Source: Polaromonas sp.
GTDB lineage: Bacteria; Pseudomonadota; Gammaproteobacteria; Burkholderiales; Burkholderiaceae_C
Direction: 5' to 3'
Length of the DNA stretch: 42,842 bases
NCBI GenBank assembly: GCA_030683705.1
Contig: JAUXPP010000026.1
Location: 1 to 42,842 of the forward strand
Part shown: positions 8,365 through 16,724 of the stretch, piece by piece
How the letters are laid out: every line of letters starts with the position of its first letter
How positions within the stretch are numbered: position 1 is the stretch's first letter
The notes under the pieces: model-generated
Databases searched by the model: none
What the model was told of the DNA's origin: nothing
Seen by the model: the letters and a program-made list of their open reading frames with translations, nothing else
Position numbers and translations under genes: made by a program

Positions 8365-9168
8365 CTAGCCCCGCTTCGCGACAGGCTGCAGCTTGATGGC
8401 TGCCGTGGGCAACTGGTAATCACGCTCGTCGAACAGGTCGATGCCGCACTGGAGCGACTCGACCCAGTCGAAAAACTGCCCGATCGCAGCGCCGGACATC
8501 GGTGCGCCGTGTTGCGGCACCAGCATGGAAATGTCCAGTTGCCTCGCCATGCGCGCCCACAGGCGCAGCACCTTGCCGGACACCATGTAACGCTTGTGAA
8601 AACCCTCCATCTTCGGGATGTGGCCGCGCAGATCGGTGACCGGCACCTGCGCGAGCTTGCCCGAGGTCAGCGACACGCCGAGGTCGCCGGTGAACAGGAT
8701 GCGGCTGACCGGATCGTAGAAGTGGAAGTTGCCCTCCGAGTGCAGGAAGTGCGCGGGCAGCAGCCAGAGCTCGCTCTGGCCCAGCGGCAGCCGCCCGCCC
8801 GCGTCGGGCACGCCAATCAGGCGCTGGTCCGTCTTGCCCACCTTGGTGAAGTGCGGCACAAACCGCTCCCACACGCGCGAGATCACCAGCTTCGCTGGCG
8901 TGGACGTGAGCCAGCGGTCCAGTGAGGCGATGATGTCGGGGTCGGCATGCGAAGCGACCAGGTAGGACAGCTTTTGCGGGCTGAAGTGCTTGGACATGCC
9001 GAGGAACAACTCGTTGAAGGCCAGGTTGCCGCCGGGGTCGATGATGGCGCCGGTGCCGTTGTCGACAATGAGGAACTGGTTGGCCTGGACCGCCTGTTCG
9101 TCCTCCTCGATGAGGTCGGTGAACATCAGGCAGGCATGGTGGGCGTCGCGGTAAAGCTCGATGGGCAT
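8365..9168 (-). CDS. di-iron metallo-beta-lactamase-fold protein (flavodiiron/ODP-like)
   Basis: A 267-residue stand-alone MBL-fold domain resembling the oxygen-binding di-iron domain of flavodiiron proteins. The likely metal ligands are visible in order: His74-x-Asp76-x-Asp78 (in SHADPDI; the usual second residue is Glu), a His near 140-143 (PAHFLHSEGNFHF), Asp162 (FTGDLG) and His220 (VPQHGAPM). It has no flavodoxin domain, so it is not a complete NO/O2 reductase and may bind O2 or iron as a sensor; that is inference. The ATG at 9168 begins the family N-terminus (MPIELYRDAHHACLMF) but lacks a good ribosome site. Its stop lies one base from the 3' end of the tRNA gene. Confidence 0.85.
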   Translation of the reverse strand: MPIELYRDAHHACLMFTDLIEEDEQAVQANQFLIVDNGTGAIIDPGGNLAFNELFLGMSKHFSPQKLSYLVASHADPDIIASLDRWLTSTPAKLVISRVWERFVPHFTKVGKTDQRLIGVPDAGGRLPLGQSELWLLPAHFLHSEGNFHFYDPVSRILFTGDLGVSLTSGKLAQVPVTDLRGHIPKMEGFHKRYMVSGKVLRLWARMARQLDISMLVPQHGAPMSGAAIGQFFDWVESLQCGIDLFDERDYQLPTAAIKLQPVAKRG

Positions 9169-9386
9169 GAAGGATTTGTTGGGGCTGGCTGGAACAAGGC
9201 GGGACTTTAGAGGGCCCGGCGCCGGTGACGGTTGATGCAGGTCAAACGACCGCCAAAGCCCTCCTCCGGACCGTCCGCTGGCCATGGTTTTCAGGAGCAA
9301 CTTCGCCTTGGGCAGCCAGGGTCACTGGCACCCTGGTATATCCACCTGAGCGCGGGAACAAGCTGCCGCCTGCGCGCAGACCCGCC

Positions 9387-9404
9387 GTAAAGCTCTGTAA
9401 AGCT
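9387..9404 (+). promoter_or_regulatory. tandem GTAAAGCT direct repeat upstream of the DUF1800 gene
   Basis: GTAAAGCT occurs twice with a 10-base period, 61 bases before the DUF1800 ATG. One-turn direct repeats are typical of OmpR/PhoB-type response-regulator sites. The rest of the roughly 300-base gap between the MBL gene and this operon shows no gene. Confidence 0.35.
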
Positions 9405-9464
9405 GACCATCCCGGCCACCGATCTGGTGTCAGGCATGTCACGATAGGCATCAGGAGATGCCTG

Positions 9465-10859
9465 ATGTATTCCCACCCGTGCACTGCCACCGCCCTTCTG
9501 GCCTGCGCCCTGCTCGCCGGCGGCCCCGCGCAGGCCGGTGACGCAGAGGCCAGCGCCGCCGCCTGGCGCGCCACCTCGCGCCTGGGTTACGGGCCCAGCG
9601 CCACCACCGCAGCAGCCGCCCAGGCCGATGCGCAGGCCTGGGCGCTGCAGCAGCTCGATGCGGCGTTTGACGCCAGCCAGCGGGCTCCGTCCATCCCGGC
9701 GGTGCTGGCGGATTTCAACCAGCCGGCCAACCAGCTTGCTGCTGGCTACCACGCGGAGCGACAGGCCCGCCGCATGGCGCGTGCCGACGACCGGGCCCCC
9801 AAGGCGGACAACTTCAGCCGGGAGATGCAGCAAAGCGCGGCTGCCTGGCGGCTGATGGCCTGCAGCGACCCGGCGCTGGAGCCGCCACTGCTGGCGCGTT
9901 TGACGGAGTTCTGGTTCAACCACCTCAATGTGTTTGCCGGCAAGGGCGCGGTGCGGCCTTTTGTCGGCCACTATGCGGTCAACGTGATCCGGGCCCACGC
10001 GCTGGGCCGCTTCGAGGACATGCTGCTGGCCAGCGCGCGCCACCCGGCCATGCTGCTTTACCTGGACCAGGCGCAAAGCAACGCGCGTGGCCTCAACGAA
10101 AACTATGCGCGCGAACTGATGGAACTGCACACCCTGGGTGTGAACGCCGGCTACAGCCAGAACGACGTGCGCGAACTGGCACGCATCCTGACCGGCTGGA
10201 CCGTCGGCCTGCCGCAGGGTCAGGCCTTCCGGTTTGCCGAACGCCTGCACGACCAGGGCGACAAGCTGCTGCTGGGCCGGACCTTCACGGCAGACGGTCA
10301 GCGCGAAGGCGAGGAAGCCATCCGCATGCTGGCGCGGCATCCGGCCACCGCGCAGCGCATCGCGCAGCGCCTGGCCGAAACCTTTGTCGCCGACAGCCCG
10401 CCCCGCGCACTGACCGACCGGCTGGCCGCAAGCTTCACCCGCACGCAGGGCGACATCCGCGCGGTGATGTACACCCTGCTGGACTCGCCCGAATTCTGGC
10501 GCGCGGAAAACACCCTGTTCAAGACGCCGCTGGACTTCGCCTGCTCGGCACTGACGGCCGGCGGCGGCGTACAGGACAGGCGCGACATCCCGCTCACACT
10601 GGGCTTCCTGGCGCAGGCCGGCCAGCCCATGCACGGCTGGCAGACGCCCGACGGCTACAAGACCGATGCCGCCACCTGGCTGGCACCCGAGGCCCTGACG
10701 CGGCGCGCCGACTACGCGATGGCGCTCGGTGGCCGGATGGCCGAGCCGCTGTACCTGCAGCCGTATTTGAGCAGCGCCAGCCGCGAACGCATCGCCCGTG
10801 AGGCACCGGCCATCCGCACCGGGCTCATGCTGGCCAGCCCCGACTTCATGCGCAAATAG
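9465..10859 (+). CDS. exported DUF1800 family protein
   Basis: A 464-residue DUF1800 protein. Residues 1-24 are a Sec signal peptide ending at PAQAGDA. The body shows family signatures: RLGYGPS near the start, a helix-rich middle, FWFNHLNVF, and GLNENYARELMELHTLGVNAGYSQNDVRELARILTGWTV. The biochemical role of the family is unknown. The start at 9465 has AGGAG 7 bases upstream. The DUF1501 gene follows after 17 bases, the usual partner in many bacteria, and the two products probably act together in the periplasm. Confidence 0.92.
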   Translation: MYSHPCTATALLACALLAGGPAQAGDAEASAAAWRATSRLGYGPSATTAAAAQADAQAWALQQLDAAFDASQRAPSIPAVLADFNQPANQLAAGYHAERQARRMARADDRAPKADNFSREMQQSAAAWRLMACSDPALEPPLLARLTEFWFNHLNVFAGKGAVRPFVGHYAVNVIRAHALGRFEDMLLASARHPAMLLYLDQAQSNARGLNENYARELMELHTLGVNAGYSQNDVRELARILTGWTVGLPQGQAFRFAERLHDQGDKLLLGRTFTADGQREGEEAIRMLARHPATAQRIAQRLAETFVADSPPRALTDRLAASFTRTQGDIRAVMYTLLDSPEFWRAENTLFKTPLDFACSALTAGGGVQDRRDIPLTLGFLAQAGQPMHGWQTPDGYKTDAATWLAPEALTRRADYAMALGGRMAEPLYLQPYLSSASRERIAREAPAIRTGLMLASPDFMRK

Positions 10860-10876
10860 GGCATCAGGGACACGAC

Positions 10877-12214
10877 ATGCAATACCCGGTTTTTTCCCGC
10901 AGACAGTTCCTTGCCGGCACCGGCAGCCTGCTGGCCACCGCCCACGCCCCGCAGGCCTGGGCCCAGGCCGCCCCAGCCGGCACCGGCCCCGGCGCCGGCC
11001 GCCTGGTCGTGGTGTTTTTGCGCGGCGCGTATGACGGCCTGTCTGCGCTGGTGCCTTACACCGATAGCGACTACTACCGGCTGCGGCCCAACATCGCGAT
11101 CGCGGCGCCTGACGGCAGCGCGCTGACCGCGCTCAGGCTCGACAACAGCTTTGCGCTGCACCCCGCCTTGTCACCCCTGCTGCCACTGTGGCAGCAAGGC
11201 GTGCTGGGCTTTGTGCCGGCGGCCGGCCTGCCCGCACCGAACCGCTCGCACTTCGACGCGCAGTACCAGATGGAGATTGCGCAAAGCGGCAAGACCAGCG
11301 CCGCGCCGGGCTGGCTCAACAAGCTGGCAGGTGTCAGTGGCCATGCCACCTCAGCGCTTGGCGTGGGCGAAGCCAACCCCGCCATCCTGGCAGGCGACGC
11401 AGCGGTGAAGCTGATCCCGCGCGGGCAAGCGGCGCAGCGCACCGGCGTGCTGGCCAACGAGAAAACCCGGCAGGCCCTGCTGGACCTGTACGCCGGCAAC
11501 GACAAACTCGGCGAGGCCTTCCGCATTGGCGCCGGCAGCCGCATGCAGAGCGCGCAGGAACTCAGCACCGAGAAGATGGCGGCCGACAGCCGGCGCATGG
11601 CGGCGATGCCGGAAGCCGCCGCGGCAAAGGTCGATGGCGCCCTGCCCGGCACGCAGGCGCAGAACGCGCAGATGCTGGCTGCCAGCAACGGCGCGGCCGA
11701 CCCGGTCGGCCTGCAACTCGACGCGCAGCACCTGGGCACGCTGATGCGCAACGACCGCCGGCTGCGCATCGGTTTTTTGTCGGCCGGCGGCTGGGACACC
11801 CACGCGAACCAGGGCCATGCCACCGGCCAGCTCGCCGGCCGGCTGGGCAACCTGGCCACCGGCATCACGCAGCTGCGCCGGGATTTTTCAGAGCCCGGTG
11901 ACGTGATCGTGGTGATGAGCGAGTTCGGCCGCACCGCCGGCGAAAACGGCAGCCGCGGCACCGACCACGGCTTTGGCAACACGATGTGGCTGATCGGCAA
12001 CCGCATCCAGGGCGGGCGCTGGCACGGCGAGTGGACCGGCCTGGCGCCGGGCAACCTCAACGACGGGCGCGACCTCCCCGCCCATCACGACTACCGCGCG
12101 GTGCTGGCGCAGGTGCTGCGCGGCAGTTTCGCGCTGTCCGACTCCGCGCTGGCCACCGTGCTGCCGGGTGCGGGCTGGGACACGCGGCTGGACAGCCTGC
12201 TGCGCAAGGCCTGA
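10877..12214 (+). CDS. Tat-exported DUF1501 family protein
   Basis: A 445-residue DUF1501 protein, related to the alkaline-phosphatase/sulfatase fold. The N-terminus has a twin-arginine signal (SRRQFLAGTGS) with cleavage near AWAQA, meaning export after folding. Core motifs include VVVFLRGAYDGLSALVPY, GWDTHANQG, VVMSEFGRTAGENGSRGTDHGFGN and the C-terminal PGAGWDTRL. The conserved Asp/His residues suggest a metal site, but substrate is unknown. It is cotranscribed with the DUF1800 gene. Its stop lies 9 bases from the end of the convergent DHH gene. Confidence 0.92.
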   Translation: MQYPVFSRRQFLAGTGSLLATAHAPQAWAQAAPAGTGPGAGRLVVVFLRGAYDGLSALVPYTDSDYYRLRPNIAIAAPDGSALTALRLDNSFALHPALSPLLPLWQQGVLGFVPAAGLPAPNRSHFDAQYQMEIAQSGKTSAAPGWLNKLAGVSGHATSALGVGEANPAILAGDAAVKLIPRGQAAQRTGVLANEKTRQALLDLYAGNDKLGEAFRIGAGSRMQSAQELSTEKMAADSRRMAAMPEAAAAKVDGALPGTQAQNAQMLAASNGAADPVGLQLDAQHLGTLMRNDRRLRIGFLSAGGWDTHANQGHATGQLAGRLGNLATGITQLRRDFSEPGDVIVVMSEFGRTAGENGSRGTDHGFGNTMWLIGNRIQGGRWHGEWTGLAPGNLNDGRDLPAHHDYRAVLAQVLRGSFALSDSALATVLPGAGWDTRLDSLLRKA

Positions 12215-12223
12215 GACCGCAGC

Positions 12224-13156
12224 TCAGGCGCCGGGGCCACCCGCCGCATCGAAGACGCCGCTGAGCAACTCGGGCAGGCGCTCGCTGCCCATCCTGAATC
12301 CGCAAGCCTGCGCGTGACCCCCGCCGCCCATGCTTTCGGCCAGCGCGATGCAATTGAAGCCGCGCTGCGAACGCAAGCCGGCCTTGACCCCACCATCCTT
12401 GCCCAGCGTCCACATCAGCGCAAACGTCCCGCTCTTGCGGGACAACAGGTCGCCCAGCAGGCTGTGGAAGGCGCCGGGCGCATTCACCATCAGGCCGTTC
12501 TGTCCGTTGAAACTCAGCGGCCGGGCGTCCTCGGCCATGTCGGCCGCGAGCTTGCTGAATTTCTCGTCCATGGCCCGGCCGCGCGCCGTGAAGGCCGCCA
12601 GCTCCTCAGGGCTGAAGGAGGCGATGGCGGCCCAGCGTGCAAAGTCGAAATCTTCCATGTCCAGCGCTGCCAGGAAGCCGGCGCTCTCGGGGTACTGCCA
12701 GACCCAGATGTCGCGGTCTTCGACAAAACGCACCAGCGCGGGAAGCGGCGCGTCGGGATGAAAAAATTCCCAGGCCAGCCGCGCGCCCGACTTGTCCATG
12801 TCGAAATGCACCACGCCGCAGCGGCAGGCAAAGCCGCTGAGTTTTTCCGCCGCGCTTTGATGGTGGTCCAGCATCACCAGTTTGGCGGCACGCTGCTCGA
12901 TGCCGCGCAGGATGGCGGCCGGAAAGGAAAAATCAAGGATGTACACGGCGCGGCCGCCCAGCGCCGGCAGCTGTTCGACGGCACTGATCTCGCCGTGGTC
13001 CAGCCCGCGGAATTCGGCGCGGCCGCCGTAATACAGCCAGGCGGCCAGCGCCGCGGCAAAACCATCCGGGCAGCGGCGGCCGTGCTACAGGATCAGCGGC
13101 AAGGGATCGTCTTTGTGCGGCGCCACCAGCAGCGACAGGGGAAGAATGGTTTTCAT
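12224..13156 (-). pseudogene. DHH-family phosphoesterase interrupted by an in-frame TAG at codon 24
   Basis: Reading from the ATG at 13156, the frame gives MKTILPLSLLVAPHK.. to ..LPLIL, then TAG (13085-13087), then HGRRCPDGFAAALAAWLYYGG and on without another stop to 12224. The conserved DHH N-terminal motif is tyrosine-His-Gly..PDGF, so the amber codon replaces the expected Tyr codon by one base change; one extra Arg codon also follows. The rest is intact: LDHHQSAAEKL (the DHH motif) and the C-terminal DHHA1-type GGGGHAQACGFR. An alternative GTG start at 12946 would give 240 residues but lose the first catalytic Asp. This could be a real nonsense mutation, a sequencing error, or readthrough. 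Confidence 0.8.
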
Positions 13157-13275
13157 GGCGCCCATTGTCGCGCGCGCGGCCGCTGCAAAAAGCGCGTCTG
13201 CGGAACCAATCGCCGGCGCAGCGCTCCATCAGCCATCACCGGCAGGCGCCCGCCCCCGGCAACCCGGACCACCCC

Positions 13276-13743
13276 ATGCTCAAAACCCTCAAGGACCTGT
13301 TCGACAGCTTCACCGCCCCGGCCGGGCAGCAATCGCCGCAACAGCACGGCCACGCCCTGCAACTGGCAACCGCCGTGTTGCTGGTCGAGGTCATGCGCGC
13401 CGATGCCGACATCAAGGCCGAGGAACAAAAAACCGTTTTCGCCACCCTGCGTGACAAGTTTGCGCTGGCCGATGACGAGCTGGCGCGGCTGATGGAGCTC
13501 GCCGCCGAGACCGCCCAGACGGCCTACGACTACCACCGCTTCACTTCCAGCCTCAACGACCAGTTCACACACCCGCAAAAAATCCACATCATCGAAAACA
13601 TGTGGGAGGTGGCGTATGCCGACGCGCACCTGGGCGCGCATGAAAACCACCTGATCAGCAAGGTCGCCGGCCTGCTGTATGTCACGCATGGCGAGTACAT
13701 CGCCGCCAAGATGCGCGCCAAGGAAGCCGCGGCTTCTGCCTGA
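13276..13743 (+). CDS. TerB-like (tellurite resistance TerB family) protein
   Basis: A 155-residue all-helical cytoplasmic protein of the TerB/co-chaperone DjlA N-terminal type. Typical features are LATAVLLVEVMRADADIKAEEQ near residues 35-57 and the second half-repeat IIENMWEVAYADAHLGAHENHLISKVAGLLYV, with acidic residues placed as in metal-binding TerB helices. No other ter gene lies nearby, so tellurite resistance is not implied; the family is broadly a stress-associated scaffold. The ATG at 13276 gives the domain without extra sequence. Confidence 0.85.
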   Translation: MLKTLKDLFDSFTAPAGQQSPQQHGHALQLATAVLLVEVMRADADIKAEEQKTVFATLRDKFALADDELARLMELAAETAQTAYDYHRFTSSLNDQFTHPQKIHIIENMWEVAYADAHLGAHENHLISKVAGLLYVTHGEYIAAKMRAKEAAASA

Positions 13744-13747
13744 GCCC

Positions 13748-14818
13748 TTATTTGGGCCGCGGCCGCTCCAGGCCCTTGTCCGGCTGCGACAGCCTGCCGG
13801 CGCGCAGTTCCTTCACGGCTTTGGCCACCGCGGCCGCCACATTGCGCACCTCGGCCTGCATCGCCTTGTCGGCATCCAGCGTCTGGTGGCTGGTCGCGTA
13901 GGGTTCGTAATACCCAACGTAACGGTCCAGCCGCGCCTGGCTGCCGGCGGCTATCAGGCCCATCCAGTCCAGCCAGTCGGACAGGCTGCGCCGCGCGCCT
14001 TCGATGCCCGCCACGTCGCCGTGCACCACCAGGCCATAGACCCGGCCGGCCAGGTGTTTCGGGTAGTCCCAGCCCTTGAGCTCGAGTGCCTTGGCCTCGG
14101 CCGCCTTCTTGCCATGGGTGGAGGTCGGGTCCGGGTTGCCGCCGTCGGCGCAAACCAGACGATCGATCATCTGCTTGAGCGGCCCCGGCGACTGGTACCA
14201 GTAAACCGGCGTCAGGATGATGACCGCGTGGGCTGCCGTCCAGCGTTCGTAGATCTCGTTCATCCAGTCGCTGGTCTGCCCCAGCGAATGATTCGGGTAA
14301 CAACTGCAGGGCCAGTGGCACAGCGGCATCGCGGTGGACACGCAGCCCTTGCATGGATGAATGTTCAGGTGATAACTCGACGTGAGCAGGCTCAGGTCCA
14401 GCACGTCGGTCTCCATCTTCTCCTTCCTGAACACCTTCTGCGCCCACTCGACCATGCGGAAGGTCTTGGAGATTTCTCCGGGACAGGTACCGTCGTTGCG
14501 CGAGGAGCCGCAGATCAGCAGAACGCGGGAAGGGGTGGCTGTTTTTTTCCAGGCCGCGGCAGCCAGCTGGATGCGCTTTTTGGCCTCCAGCCATTCCACC
14601 GACAAATCGTAAGCAGGATCGGCATACCCGCGCCCGGCCTTGCGCGTGACCGGCGCCTTGCGGCCTTCCTGGTAGGCTTCCCAGGCAATCTGCTCGACCC
14701 GCGAGATCGCTGCCTCCTCGGCCCGGAAGGCCGGGTCCATGAAGGACTGCATGAATCGTTGGTGGAAGCTGTTGCGCGACAAAGGGGCGGGCGCCTGGCC
14801 CTTGCGGATATCGGTCAT
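13748..14818 (-). CDS. flavodoxin-family / NADPH-dependent FMN reductase-like protein with Cys cluster
   Basis: A 356-residue protein. About 95 N-terminal residues are helical and unrecognised (FHQRFMQSFMDPAFRAEEAAI..). They are followed by a flavodoxin-like fold with the FMN-phosphate loop (RVLLICGSSRNDGTCPG) and the second flavin loop (ILTPVYWYQSPGPLKQMIDR). Between them is a Cys-rich stretch, HPCKGCVSTAMPLCHWPCSC (C-x2-C-x7-C-x3-C-x-C), reminiscent of iron-sulfur flavoproteins, so a redox cluster is possible. The stop is 4 bases from that of the convergent TerB-like gene. A stress-type GTAGGACA element lies about 50 bases upstream of the start. Confidence 0.8.
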   Translation of the reverse strand: MTDIRKGQAPAPLSRNSFHQRFMQSFMDPAFRAEEAAISRVEQIAWEAYQEGRKAPVTRKAGRGYADPAYDLSVEWLEAKKRIQLAAAAWKKTATPSRVLLICGSSRNDGTCPGEISKTFRMVEWAQKVFRKEKMETDVLDLSLLTSSYHLNIHPCKGCVSTAMPLCHWPCSCYPNHSLGQTSDWMNEIYERWTAAHAVIILTPVYWYQSPGPLKQMIDRLVCADGGNPDPTSTHGKKAAEAKALELKGWDYPKHLAGRVYGLVVHGDVAGIEGARRSLSDWLDWMGLIAAGSQARLDRYVGYYEPYATSHQTLDADKAMQAEVRNVAAAVAKAVKELRAGRLSQPDKGLERPRPK

Positions 14819-14865
14819 CCAGCCAGTGTAGGCAGGCCCCTATCCGCCAAACCGCGTTTTCGGTG

Positions 14866-14878
14866 CTGTCCTACGCAG
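14866..14878. promoter_or_regulatory. GTAGGACA-type motif upstream of the flavodoxin-family gene
   Basis: The plus strand reads CTGTCCTACGCAG, an interrupted CTG..CAG palindrome. It lies about 48 bases before the start of the minus-strand flavodoxin-family gene and is in the opposite orientation to the other copies in this window. It belongs to the recurring TGTCCTACAG group. Confidence 0.45.
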
Positions 14879-14929
14879 TTTCCGGAAGACCAGCAACTGC
14901 CACCCACACCACGGACAAACCTCCAACCG

Positions 14930-14993
14930 CTATTAAATTGATAGCTGCTTACGCTCGCGGTCTATGGGCTGGGTGCCGTTTTATCGAATTTTT
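14930..14993. repeat. dispersed Comamonadaceae-type intergenic repeat, copy 1
   Basis: Contains TTGATAGCTGCTTACGCTCG followed by a G/T-rich tail (CTATGGGCTGGGTGCCGTTTT). This is the most complete copy in the window and lies between two divergent genes. Confidence 0.65.
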
Positions 14994-15051
14994 AAGCGCT
15001 CGATGACCCCGCACCTGTAAGAAACCGCACCCACCACCGACCTACTCCTTC

Positions 15052-16044
15052 ATGACCCACTCTTCAAGTATCGGCAAGCGCGTCCGAACCCACCTGACAA
15101 GCTCCCGCGGGCGACTGCCGTGGCTGGCGACGCTGTGGCTCGCCGGCACGTGTTCTGCGATGGGCCTGCAGGTGGAGCCAGCACCGGCCGGGTGCGGCGT
15201 GCCAGCGCTTGTTGCTCCCGCGCCACCCGAGGCAGCCCGCGAGCGCCTGGCGCAGAGCCAGGCCGTGCGCGGACAGCGCGATATTGCCTGGGCCTGGCTG
15301 GGATCGCCCACGCAGCGTTACCCGCATGGCGCCCTGGGTTCGCCCATCCATGCGGCCAGCCTGCATGTGCTGGCGCGCACGCCTGAAGCAGGCCTGCAGG
15401 AGCGGGTCTACACCCTGCCCCTGCGCCGGGTGTTCGAAGATCGGGTGCCGCGGCTGGTCGACATGGACGGCGACGGCCGCGACGAAATCATCCTGGTGGA
15501 GGCTGACGCCTTCCAGGGCGCTGCCCTGGTGGTGTTTGGCCTGCGCGCCGAAGGTACGGGTGCGGCTGCCGGCGGGGCGACCGCCGCCCTGCAGCTGACC
15601 GAGTTGGCACGCGGACCCAGCGCAGGCTCCGCCTTTCGCTGGCTCAACCCGGTGGGCGTGGCAGACTTCGATGGTGACGGGCAACTCGACATTGCCAGCG
15701 TGGTCACGCCCCATGTCGGGGGCGTCCTGACCTTGCACCACTACCGCCCACCCCGGCTGGAGCCTTATGCCAGAGCAATGGACGTCTCCAATCACCGCAT
15801 GGGCATGCTGGAGCAGCAACTCGCCGTGATTGTGGAGCAAGCGGGCCACCGACCCACCATCGTGCTGCCGGACATGCAGCTGCGCGCCTTGCATGCATTG
15901 CGCTGGGTCGCCCCAGGAAAATGGCAGGAACTCGCCGACCCACAGTCGTTACCGGCGAGAGTGGAGCGGCTGACACCTTTGGCGGGCGGCGGCTGCCTGC
16001 TGCTGGCCAATCGGTCCTGGTGGCGCGTCAGCGTGATGCCCTGA
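15052..16044 (+). CDS. FG-GAP/VCBS-repeat-like protein with calcium loops
   Basis: A 330-residue protein with a hydrophobic N-terminal segment (WLATLWLAGTCSAMG, about residues 24-38), probably a signal peptide or anchor. Two aspartate loops of the FG-GAP beta-propeller type are visible: DMDGDGRDEI (near residue 138) and DFDGDGQLDI (near 205), each expected to bind Ca2+. It resembles single-propeller VCBS-repeat proteins exported to the periplasm or surface; function is unknown. It is separated from the flavodoxin-family gene by a 233-base divergent region holding a repeat copy and a GTAGGACA motif. Confidence 0.75.
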   Translation: MTHSSSIGKRVRTHLTSSRGRLPWLATLWLAGTCSAMGLQVEPAPAGCGVPALVAPAPPEAARERLAQSQAVRGQRDIAWAWLGSPTQRYPHGALGSPIHAASLHVLARTPEAGLQERVYTLPLRRVFEDRVPRLVDMDGDGRDEIILVEADAFQGAALVVFGLRAEGTGAAAGGATAALQLTELARGPSAGSAFRWLNPVGVADFDGDGQLDIASVVTPHVGGVLTLHHYRPPRLEPYARAMDVSNHRMGMLEQQLAVIVEQAGHRPTIVLPDMQLRALHALRWVAPGKWQELADPQSLPARVERLTPLAGGGCLLLANRSWWRVSVMP

Positions 16045-16094
16045 ACCCACGCAAACGCTTGTACGGCCGGGCGCGGTCAAGGCCGGAGCCGACG

Positions 16095-16691
16095 TCAAAG
16101 CGCCTGATGTTTGCCAGCCGACCAGCCCTGGCTGCCCAGCGCCTGCAGCGCCACGGCCTCCGGATTGGCCTCCAGCGGCGTCCCCATGGTGTCGTTCCAG
16201 CGGTTCAGAAAAGCAAACATCGCCACCACACCAAGCATCTCGGTGATTTCGCCATCGCTCCAGTGCTGCTGCAGTTGTGCAAACTGCGTGTCAGTCACCG
16301 CGTTGGGCTGGCTTGCGGCCGCGAGCGCAAAGTCCAGCGCCAGGCGTTCTTTCTGGCTGTACAGCGGGCTGGTGCTGTAGGTCCAGACGTCTGCAAGCTT
16401 GGCCTCGCTGATGCCGAAATTTTTGGCGCCCAGCAGCGTATGCGCCTGGCAGTAAAGGCAGCCCGCCACTTTGCTGACCACATGGCCGATCAGGCGACGA
16501 AAACCCAGGTCGACCTCGCCGCCCGGGTCCATCACCGCCGCATTGAGTTGGGCCAGCGCCTGCACCAGCCTGGGCTTGCGCTGCATGGTCAGCACGCTAT
16601 TGGGTGTGAAGCCCAGGGTGCCGAGAAAAAAATCGAAGTGCGGCTTCAGCTCGGGTGTGGTTTCCGGGGGTAAGGGTGCGAGTCGGGGCAT
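16095..16691 (-). CDS. carboxymuconolactone decarboxylase / AhpD-like peroxidase-related protein
   Basis: A 198-residue CMD-family protein. The redox motif GCLYCQAHT (C-x2-C with His shortly after) lies at about residues 77-85 in the expected helix, as in AhpD-type alkylhydroperoxidases and uncharacterised peroxidase-related enzymes. It may reduce peroxides using the Cys pair; no ahpC is adjacent. It ends convergent to the FG-GAP gene and starts 33 bases after the molybdenum hydroxylase gene on the same strand, so they may share a transcript. Confidence 0.85.
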   Translation of the reverse strand: MPRLAPLPPETTPELKPHFDFFLGTLGFTPNSVLTMQRKPRLVQALAQLNAAVMDPGGEVDLGFRRLIGHVVSKVAGCLYCQAHTLLGAKNFGISEAKLADVWTYSTSPLYSQKERLALDFALAAASQPNAVTDTQFAQLQQHWSDGEITEMLGVVAMFAFLNRWNDTMGTPLEANPEAVALQALGSQGWSAGKHQAL

Positions 16692-16724
16692 CTATGGTCC
16701 TTGCAGAGGAGGGACAGGGGTGAC

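Noticed and set aside
13276..13743. Tellurite resistance operon
   Set aside because: Only a TerB-like and a distant TerC-like gene occur in the window, far apart and without terA, terD, terE or terZ.
15052..16044. Lipoprotein call for the FG-GAP protein (LAGTC)
   Set aside because: The Cys is preceded by A-G-T rather than a proper lipobox, so only a generic signal or anchor is supported.
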